Origin: Hymenopus coronatus
Lineage: Eukaryota; Arthropoda; Insecta; Mantodea; Hymenopodidae
DNA length: 64,000 bases
Assembly (NCBI GenBank): GCA_030762935.1
Contig: CM060881.1
Span: 101,942,501-102,006,500, forward strand
Direction: 5' to 3'
The notes under the pieces were generated by a model. That model ran no database searches and was not told where the DNA came from. It worked only from the letters and a program-made list of their open reading frames with translations. Positions 55,760 to 64,000 of the stretch are shown here, piece by piece. How positions within the stretch are numbered: the first letter of the stretch is position 1; each line of letters starts with the position of its first letter. The position numbers and the translations under genes were made by a program.

Positions 55760-58100
55760 GCTGTTTAAAATATATATTTTTTAGATTCAAGTTTTGCAGT
55801 AAATTAATTTACAATGAATCTATCATATGACAATTGTTTATATTAACAATAATTATTGTAAGAAAGTTAATACACTTCCTACTCTTCGGAACTCTTGAAT
55901 TTTTAAAATTGAATAATTTATTTCACAAAATGGGAGATTTTCGAAACACTTTTGACAGGCATTATAGTTTTTTAAACAAATTAGTAAAAAATTGCATCGT
56001 GTGAAGCATTTTCTGTCAAATTAGATTTTCTAAAAAAACAAGGTCATTACTTATGTGCCTGTCCATTTGTAGCTTCAGTAAACGTGTAATTAAGTTGAAC
56101 TAAGTATATAAAAATGATATCTTTTATTAAAGTTTAGAATTCATATAATTTTATTATAATAATTTTTTTTAATATTTCACAGTTTTGGTCAAATTTAACT
56201 GACCCTTAAGTCTAGTTTTTGAACGCTGTTTAATTCCAACTTTGATTTTAAGTTTTTAAAAACTGTTTAACATAGAAATGAAATTGTTCTAAATGAAATG
56301 CTGAATACAGCAATCTTTTCCAAACAAAATCTGTGTAAAATTACGTATGAATGCTGAAATTTAATGTTACAAATATATAATTTATTTTTTGTATATTATC
56401 ATGGGAGTAGTGTATTAAGAAAAATATATACTTCTTTTAGTTAATTTTTATACCTATGTTATAATGCATGCCACACTTAACAATTTGTAACACAATTTGT
56501 TTCATATGTCTGAAGGCATTTATTTAGCCAATATTTTGTACTATGGATACAGAATTCGTACTAAACTGTTTACACAGATGCATACTTTAAATAACAATTT
56601 GAAAATGTAGTGAATAATTTCAGCTGAAGTAGTTACCTCTTAGCCTGAGAAGCCTGAGAAAATACCAGTAAACACTTAATCTCAGAAACATGCACCAAAA
56701 TAAGTGATTATTTTAAAAATATATTATTTATGAAATGTGTAGCATTATTTTAACATACAAGATAATTTTATATGGATAATATTTGGGAAAGATTGTTGTA
56801 TTCGGTGTCAAAGCTTTATTCTAATATGTTAAGTAGTTTTTAAGAAACTTAAAATCAAAGTCATTAGTCAAGTAGTAGTCAAAAACTTCTCTCACAAACA
56901 CAAAATAATGCAGACAGCCTTAATATTTAATCTAGGAAGTCAAAGTTTATAAAGGAAGACGAAAGAGGGATTTATGCATATTTATTTTTAATTGCTTATA
57001 TTTATTTTACGTCGCTTTAACTTGTAATATCACGACCGATCTATTAGATACTTGTTCGTTATATGGTTAGCAGTATCCTTCATGTTCTCATTGCCGTAGC
57101 ATACCACTTTTGCTTCACGGCAGGCAGATGATGTCGCAAGCCAGAAGTCTAGCTGCTTTTTCAGCATCCGTACTGGGATGGCGCCTACTTTACTTGGATG
57201 GAGTTGAACTAGCTCTGAGATGTCATTCCTCTACACAACACCTAGATTCCCTTTGAGTAACACAAAAAGAGCAAATTTCCTCAGTGCTTCTGTGAATCTC
57301 CTACTGTGCAATCCTCCACTAATTGTGCAGAAAGCAAGAACAGATAATTCCTTCAATATTCAGTGACGGTATATAATATTCTGTGTTTGAAATACGTAAT
57401 CCATTTTTCAGACGTTAGTATAACTATTGTAGGCTCTATTACGTTTTTTAATTACTATTTATACATATATATATTCATAGATTTTGTGGTAATTGGTTGT
57501 GGTAAGTTAAATAATTACAAAAAGTGATGATTATTATTAATTACGTTAACATAATAAGACAATAAATTGCTTGATTTGATTACCAGCATTGTAATTGCAT
57601 TGTATCAATATGATAATTATGACAATTAATTTATTACGAAAGAAACACATAGAAAGATACTGAATAAATTGTGATCGAACGCAACTTGAAAACTCCTTGG
57701 TAACTATCGTAGTCACTTGAATGAATTACATAATGACGCTGCAAATTGAATTTTCTGAATGTAGAACTACCGTAAACTAAACACTTATTTCACCAATTTC
57801 TGTTAATATACGAGGTTCATTTTAGGCAGGTATAAACGTAGGAATCAATGACTTGCACTTTGCGTACTGTTCGCGACATACGGGACGATGCACTATATAA
57901 GGAAGACAGACAATTCCTGATGTCAGGTGTGTACCACTGCATGCACTGTTTGCTTTGACACAAAATCAAGCGACTTAGTGACGCCTGCTCTACAGGATAC
58001 CTTGCTTCGGGACAAGTTCTTGGGGTGCCGTTCAGCCTAGCTGCTTCCAGTATATGTGGATAGATGGCAGTGCAATTCCAATGACCATCAATATGTTTCA
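55760..58100. other. Unassigned AT-rich DNA
   Basis: 2.3 kb without a supported gene. A GC-richer patch at 57040-57340 contains no recognisable frame. Confidence 0.45.
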
Positions 58101-58104
58101 GTTT

Positions 58105-58285
58105 TATCTACTATTTAAGACCGATGCCGAAACTTCAGGTCGGGGTGTTAAATATTCAATTCGACATTTACCTCAGCGACCGAGGAAACCACGAAAAAAA
58201 TCCCTCCCAGATAGTTCGGTCCAAGTGACTTGAACCCATGACTTTCTGTTCAATTCGTCTTGGTATTCGACAACCTCGTGCTTTT
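58105..58285 (-). mobile_element. Possible tRNA-derived SINE
   Basis: On the minus strand 'gaaagtcatgggttcaagtcacttgg' gives a B-box-like GGTTCAAGTC, followed by a GC-richer body 'gtggtttcctcggtcgctgagg'. The A box is not clear. Confidence 0.35.
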
Positions 58286-59329
58286 ATATTGTTTCTATTA
58301 TGCGTAGATATGAAAACTGCTGGTGATGGTTAAGGGGAGTCCAAATGGGAATTTCATATTTTTATTTTCCATTTACATATTTTTACTGCATATAAAGTTT
58401 GTAATCTCCCGGCCATTTTAAAATTATGTTCATAGAGGTATGCTAATTGTAAATAATTTAAAAATATTATTGAAAATAATCCTGCATATTAGTTTCTATA
58501 TTTTGGTATACTCATTTGATAAGACATCAGTAACTTCGTAAACATTAGTGTTAGAGAACAGAGCTTCTTATTTTGATCAGAAAGTTTTACTTAAGCTTTC
58601 AGCAGCATTGACATTCGGCTTATATTTGTTCAAGGGAGAGTTTTTTGAAATTGCTTTTTTTTAATTTTATTTTTGAAAGCAATTTCTGAAGTAAATTTTT
58701 CTATACAGGTGCCACACTATCTCTGAAAGTAATTTAACACTAGACCTGAAAGTTTTACCATACATGTATATCTAAATAAGATTTTTAAACGAAAAAGCTT
58801 TTATGTAAATTGATTAGTATTTTTTAAATATTTTAAAATCATCATATGTCAATAAAATGTTAAGTACCTTATTGAAAAATCATTATTTCCTTTTATTGAA
58901 CATAATTATTATTATGTTTCATCAATCAACAAGGTATTGCTGAACATACCTTGAAACATTTAGCTCATTATCTTAAATAGTTGTGATAATGGGTCAAACT
59001 TTAGCATTGCCTTTAAGGCAATTCTTCTGCGAAAATCCAAATATCTACAGTTTTCTTCTAATTATCGTGCAAAAAAGCTAATAACTAACGATAAAAACCG
59101 TTGTAGGATATTGGCACGGATTGCGATATCTCGCTGTGACTATGTAAATAAGTAAAAACTGAGATAAAAGCGCTTTAAGTTTACTTCTGAAATAAAGCCG
59201 AATCAGTAAACTAATATCATAGTTTTGTTTTCCTCACCCTTGAAAAAAATTAGGAAAAAGTTTTAATTATAACATCTCCAGAATGAGGTAGCAGCGTCTA
59301 GATCTCTAACCCCAAAGATCAAAAGACAG
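58286..59329. other. Unassigned AT-rich DNA
   Basis: Nothing supported. Confidence 0.5.
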
Positions 59330-59432
59330 GTGAACATTTACACAAAATTTACCACATTTCCCGATTCTCCACAATGCGGCACGAAGATTTTAAAACAAAA
59401 TCCCCCCCCCCAACCAAAACTACTTCTTACCA
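59330..59432 (-). mobile_element. TH element, short fragment
   Basis: 'aatgcggcacgaagattttaaaacaaaatccccccccc' matches the block 'gatgcgacacgaagattttga.aaaaatcccc' of TH copies. Confidence 0.6.
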
Positions 59433-59905
59433 GACAGACTCAATTATTCAGCCTGTAAGCTAGTGAGTTGTGGAGTCTGAACACCTCCACTTCCTTGAGC
59501 TGAAAGGAAAGGTCCAACGGATGTCGTTATATTTATGATTCGTTTCTTAATCGGCTTACCCTCCCCGCAATTCCGTAATTATAGGACTAATACCCTCCCT
59601 AGGACTTAAAAGCCAATGCCTCGGGGTCAGAAGCCTGTCGGGCACGAAACCACAGAATGGAGAACCTGTTACGAGGGGTCGGCTCGTAGCCAGGCATCAA
59701 CATGAGGAAGGGGATGATATGAAATGTAAGCGAAATTGATTATAGGAAAGTTAATATTGGTGGAATGAGTGGCGGGGGAAACCGGAGGACTTGAGAACCT
59801 GTCCAGAAGCTGCTTCGTCCACATGCGGGCACCTGGGATCGAACCCGGGCCGCCTAGATGGGAGGTGAGCGGTCTAACCACTCGACCACGGTGCCACCAT
59901 AAATT
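59433..59905 (-). mobile_element. tRNA-derived SINE with a well-kept tRNA head
   Basis: At the right end the minus strand reads 'ggcaccgtggtcgagtggttagacc...gcccgggttcgatccc'. It has A box TGGTCGAGTGG, B box GGTTCGATCCC, a GGTC/GACC D-stem and a GGCACC/GGTGCC acceptor-like pair. T-stem mismatches and no clean 7-bp acceptor argue against a functional tRNA. About 400 bp of GC-rich body follows to the left. Overlapping ORFs on both strands are spurious. Confidence 0.75.
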
Positions 59906-60684
59906 TATGATACCTTTCATAAAATGTTGTAGCAGTGGCGGTTGCCCTGTGAGTTCGCGTTTTGTGTTGACACATTTAAAAATGTCCAAATATTTATTTC
60001 ACCAGTTATAGGAATTGAAATATGTTTGTCTCCAAGAAAACAAACAAGTAGAATGCTTAATTTGTGAAAAATATTTGAAGTTGAAGTGCTAATACAATAT
60101 AAAACAACATTTAGAATCACTTGAATATGAAATATTCTAATAAAAAGTGTGAGAACTCTTTAGATCACGTCCTTGTGATACATTTCCACCGTTACGTTAT
60201 TTTTCAATAAAAGTAATGGCAATATTTGGATTCAACTTTTTCCAAAACGAATTACATTAAAAGCCAATATCGTAAAAGCATATGCCGACGAATCCTTGGG
60301 AAGTCTTCTGAGACTTTGTATGTCATCCTTAGTGGCAAATATCGATAACCTTGTTGGAAATAAGATGTGCCAGAAAAGTTACTAAGAGAAATGTGACGTA
60401 CAAACGGCACGATAACCACTGTATTAGATATATTAACATAATAGCGCAGTGGATTCTAGCTACCATGGAACTCGGAAATGTAGTCCAACTTTTGCAACGT
60501 AAAGTGGTCTTATATGCTCACAACATTATGTTGGAGTGGGTGGACAGACTCTTAAGTTTAAGATATCTTTATGAAAATTTAAATGTGAATTTGTTAGGTA
60601 TAACACTGCAGACCTCAATATCCTTAATTACTTTCACACACTGGTAAATGTTAAAAAATAATTTGCAAGCCAATAAATATCACT
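59906..60684. other. Unassigned DNA
   Basis: A 98-codon frame at 60351-60647 has no recognisable motif. Confidence 0.4.
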
Positions 60685-60960
60685 GCAAAAAATAATAGAT
60701 ATCTCTAAATCACCTAATTTATGTCAAATAAATTTGTGAATTTAATCATTTTCGAGATATTTCTCTTTAGGGTTTCGAATTTTAAAATAATTACACTTTT
60801 CTCAAATAGGAAGTCGCTATTTGCCTTATTTATCCTGCTAATTCAAAGAGTACGGAGTTTCAATCATCACATAGTACCCTCTTTAAAATTTTAAACATAT
60901 TTCAGCTTACTTATTCCCCCTTTTCCATTGCACTTACAAAAAAACTATTCAATAATACCA
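60685..60960 (-). mobile_element. TH element, 5'-half fragment
   Basis: Ordered matches from 'atagatatctctaaatcacc' and 'cattttcgagatatttctc' to 'atcacatagtacc' and 'cttattcccccttttc'. The hairpin half is missing. It lies 50 bp from a plus copy. Confidence 0.65.
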
Positions 60961-61011
60961 TTGTATATGTACACATATATATTGCGATTTACATGAAGTG
61001 CATAGTAAAAA

Positions 61012-61830
61012 TCTTGTGTGTTCCATTCACATGACCTTCTCCACAGCTCTGCATTAAATTGTTGTTAAAAAGCTAATACTCTGTATTTCATGCTAATCGA
61101 GGAAACATTATCAGAAATGGTCTTATTATTTGCTCTCTTGTATGTAGAAGGGAAATAAGGGAGTACACAAGGCTAAAGTCAAATCTTCTAAGCGCTGGTT
61201 ACCGTGTGGTTGAAGTTTCTCTGTTTGTATGGCCAGGAGTTGAGAAATTTCCGTATGAGAAAAGTATAAGTATTTTAAAACTGAAACAAATAACAAGGAG
61301 CATCTCCAAAGCGGTCAACTCCACAAAAAATGTATGTAAAGTAAATTGCGTGTTTCCTCGAGATCTGCGTTTCATGTAGATAAGTATTTGTCTATCTCTT
61401 GCGGTTTACCAGTTATATAAAATTCCGCGAAATTCATCCAGAATAAAGTTGTCTTCAGACGATACTCTCAGAAAATTCAAGATATACATCTTATTTTTCG
61501 TGCAAATATCTTTAATTTGCGGCATTTTAATCAAAATAGTTACAACCATTTTTGAGAAAATCGAAATTTTCGGAAATTTTTCCATGAAAAGGGTAGTTTG
61601 GGGTTTGGATATTTTCCTCAAAATATTCGTATCGCATCCTTGGAAGATACTAAACTTAAATACCATATTTGATAATTTACCGACAATTCGTTTTTGAATA
61701 ATCGTGTTCCAGACACAAGACACATGGAACTTAAAAGCATCTATTTCGGGTGATATCTTCGTATCAAATTTTTAGATGTAATGCAATACCTTCCTTATAC
61801 ACTATGTGCATAGTACACGTAGAGAAAGTT
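61012..61830 (+). mobile_element. TH element, full length
   Basis: 819 bp from TCTTGTGTGTTCC to the hairpin end '...cttatacactatgtgcatagtacacgtagagaaagtt'. The CA tract is collapsed ('cagacacaagacacatgg'). Confidence 0.92.
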
Positions 61831-63369
61831 ACGTTTTGTAAGAATAGCCAACTGAAGACTGGGTAGAGAAAGTCCCAAAGGATTTCTTACTTAATGAATC
61901 TGGTGTAGACTGTCGGAGGTGCAAATTAGTTGCGAACAGCTTCTCGAGACACAAATTGACAAACACACACGTAACATATCCGTTCATGAAATAGCTGCAT
62001 AACACCATTCTAATGAGAAATTATATTACAAGATTACTCATTGGGTTGTAACGGATAGTAATTACTACTATTAGCTTTATTAAGACAATCAGGCTAAGCC
62101 TTGCTAGCTCTCTCTAACGTGCTAAAGGAAAAATCGCACACCGTTTATGTCAGAGTAAATTGGTATACATGTTTCGTTGATTATTTCTATAACCACCATT
62201 TTTTGTTCAAAAACATCGTTAGCGACTAGATTTACTTAAATTAGACAATTTAAACTAAAGTTATTACAACATTAAAATGTATTCCTAGTAACTAAACTTT
62301 CTTAAAATGACAAAAAATGAAAATGTTACAAAAAATAGAATGCCACCGGAATTTAAATTGTTACTTAGCTGGCAACAATATTGTAAAACACTGTCGATAA
62401 CGCTACATATTAACGGGGAAAGAGCAGTTGCAGTGCAGAACCAGAACACTACAACTAAATTTGAAGTACAATCTATGAATTAAGCTGAAAATAAAAGTAA
62501 AATTCACTTTAACAGAAACATAGAAATTATTTATTTTATAAAGATTGACTCAGAAGGTATTATCGTGTCATTTTTACCTTTTTCCACTGTAGTAGAATAT
62601 AGGCGATTAAAATATCGGTGTGTAAACTCCTTCTTGGCGTTAAGATTGCTGCCGTCTACGACTTGTCAATTTCAGAGAATTTAAACCATGATTAACAGTC
62701 TAAAAATCTTCCTAGCGAGGGAGTATGGCTCACACATCTCTCTTGACCGAGCTCCAATGCTTTCAGTTCTTGCGACATCCCATCAACAACCAGATCTTAG
62801 TTACCGTTTCTAAGGAAAACCTACACATTAGTAGAGACCCCAACAATTGGGCAGCCACACAATTTCTATGTAAGATACCAGGGTATATAGTACAAACATA
62901 ATTCATAGTTCTGCGACGGATATCACTACCCATTTGTTTGTTTAATAGCATTCCTTATGTAATCAATGGTAGCGTATTTGCTATGAGATAGCTGTAGTTT
63001 GACTCAACTAGCGTTTCAAAAGTCATGCAGATGGTAGAGGAAAACATCAGCGACCCCATTTAGTGAATGTCCAATGCTTTCCTTTGTACCAGGTTACAGA
63101 GACAGCTGGGTTTCAGACTCAATTTGGGGTAGATGTAGGGGCTGCCTGTGTAGTAACTAACTGCTGCTTTTGTACTCTATAATTCATTAAAGGAAACCGC
63201 ATATTATCGGAGGTAATGCAACCATAATAACAAGTGCCGGAATTAAACACTCGAGAAGACAGAAGAAAATTTAAAGAAGGAAAAAAGGAGATTGGGCGTG
63301 TTTTTTCAGAGGGAATTCGCTACCCATCCAGTAAGGACATTGTACATATCTTCAAAAACTAGAACACAA
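61831..63369. other. Unassigned DNA
   Basis: No supported gene or repeat in 1.5 kb. Confidence 0.45.
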
Positions 63370-63998
63370 AAAATTAACATAATATCGGGTCATGAACCCT
63401 CAGCCCCTATAACTGCTCTCAATCTTCGGGGCATTACAAAACTAAATTGCCTGCAGTAATGTGGACGAGAAGTTATAACATCCCAGGCTTTTTAAATTTG
63501 TGTCCAGAAGTTATCTACAGGTAAACTTCAGCGCAGCTTCTTTTTTACCTCAGCTCATACCTTCAATGTTCAAATCTGGTGAACAGGGAGGCTAGTCTAC
63601 CAATCTGAAAGCCGATTTAAAGGCTTTCTAGATGTCTGGATAGGATGATTATCCTGTACAAAATCAACAATTTAATCACGATATCTCATCCTCACTGACG
63701 AAATCAAAATATTGTCGAGTATTACCGTGTGCTGCACACCGTTCTGTGTATCTTCATGCTGCCACAGCACACCTAGACCGTTCCCTTACTTCCAGTCGCA
63801 ACACTATACAGATACGCGACCGTGATGAAATTCTGAAACCATGTATTTTGCATCGTATTGAGACCGCTTTGGACGAGACACAGACGCTTTTCCCTTATGT
63901 GTGGAATAAATACCTCCTTGTCTGAGAATATTTCAGTTGAAGTTTATTCTGTTGTATCGGTTTGTGAAAGATATGTTGAGTACCTAACATTGGATTCG
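63370..63998 (-). pseudogene. Tc1/mariner-like transposase relic
   Basis: The minus strand reads RYRD near 63690, then QDNHPIQTSR (about 63626-63655), then LVD-stop-PPCSPDLN.E (about 63562-63597). In Tc1-family DDE transposases the QDNA(P)xHxSR box carries the second catalytic Asp and W-P..SPDLNPIE precedes the third catalytic acid. Stop codons and frameshifts interrupt the frame, the Trp of the WPP box is a stop, and the C-terminal tail (to about 63400) is scrambled. The N-terminal half would lie beyond or near the window end. Dead cut-and-paste transposon. Confidence 0.7.
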
Positions 63999-64000
63999 AA

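Noticed and set aside
59815..59900. A genuine tRNA gene on the minus strand
   Set aside because: A and B boxes are excellent, but the T-stem has a mismatch, no clean seven-base acceptor stem forms, and a SINE-like body follows. Called a SINE head instead.
60351..60647. 98-codon plus-strand ORF
   Set aside because: No motif, no context and no splice-site support; kept only as unassigned.
2480..61830. TH repeats as a CRISPR array or satellite
   Set aside because: Units are 0.8-0.9 kb, dispersed on both strands and eukaryotic in context; only short tandems occur, so neither label fits.
2480..61830. TH elements as canonical Helitrons
   Set aside because: The hairpin end closes with GAAAGTA before an A-run and lacks the CTRR terminus; a Helentron/HINE-like assignment is preferred and remains inference.

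Overview
This 64 kb window looks like non-coding, repeat-saturated nuclear DNA of an arthropod, most likely an insect with a large genome. The sequence is AT-rich, has no operon structure or dense long ORFs, and carries relics of insect-type non-LTR retrotransposons, Tc1/mariner-like and piggyBac-like transposons, several tRNA-derived SINE families, (ATT)n and (CA)n microsatellites and long inverted repeats. The species cannot be read from the sequence. No intact host gene is proven; the best host-gene or exon candidates are a decayed THAP zinc-finger N-terminus with a promoter-like upstream (1210-1500), a possible terminal exon on the minus strand (11484-11678), a 99-codon open segment at 37199-37498, and a 112-codon ORF behind a TATA box (52180-52574).

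The dominant feature is one repeat family, called here the TH (terminal-hairpin) element. I count about 38 full or partial copies on both strands, together roughly 22 kb or a third of the window. A full copy is about 800-890 bp. Strand '+' is used when the terminal hairpin lies at the 3' end. In that orientation the order is: a 5' end TCTGATGTG..., a subterminal ACTTTCTCTA, a body without convincing coding, a variable (CA)n tract, and a 3' terminal stem-loop built on CACTATGTACATAGTG and closing with TAGAGAAAGT(A). The ACTTTCTCTA/TAGAGAAAGT pair forms subterminal inverted repeats. Copies sit at A/T runs, form head-to-tail arrays, and insert into one another. Two nested insertions (22775-23598 and 30611-32304) define the element ends to within the T-run. 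The architecture fits non-autonomous rolling-circle elements of the Helentron/HINE (DINE-1-like) kind, but that is inference: no Rep/helicase gene is present.

Layout. 1-2.5 kb: tRNA-like SINE, THAP relic and promoter-like block. 2.5-6.3 kb: TH copies plus a non-LTR retrotransposon with an inverted partial copy. 6.3-9.1 kb: sparse, with a LINE C-terminus relic and a foldback element. 9.5-20 kb: old TH copies, two head-to-head TH pairs, a 96-bp-arm hairpin, two RT relics and a SINE. 20-24.4 kb: SINE cluster and a nested TH complex flanked by a 290-bp direct repeat. 25-34.3 kb: the densest TH block, including the tandem-in-nested complex at 30.1-32.9 kb with a SINE insertion that has a visible target duplication. 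34.5-35.6 kb: a 1.05 kb TTAA-flanked MITE. 36-49 kb: scattered TH copies, a piggyBac-like 5' relic and a LINE zinc-knuckle relic. 49.5-54.8 kb: a three-copy TH array, SINE, TATA-linked ORF and LINE 3' end. 54.9-55.8 kb: a locally duplicated SINE pair. 55.8-64 kb: mostly unassigned AT-rich DNA, a tRNA-headed SINE, TH copies and a Tc1-like transposase relic at the window end.

Nothing here works as a pathway. The window reads as successive layers of transposition into transposons. All coordinates of degenerate repeats are by eye and may be off by tens of bases.
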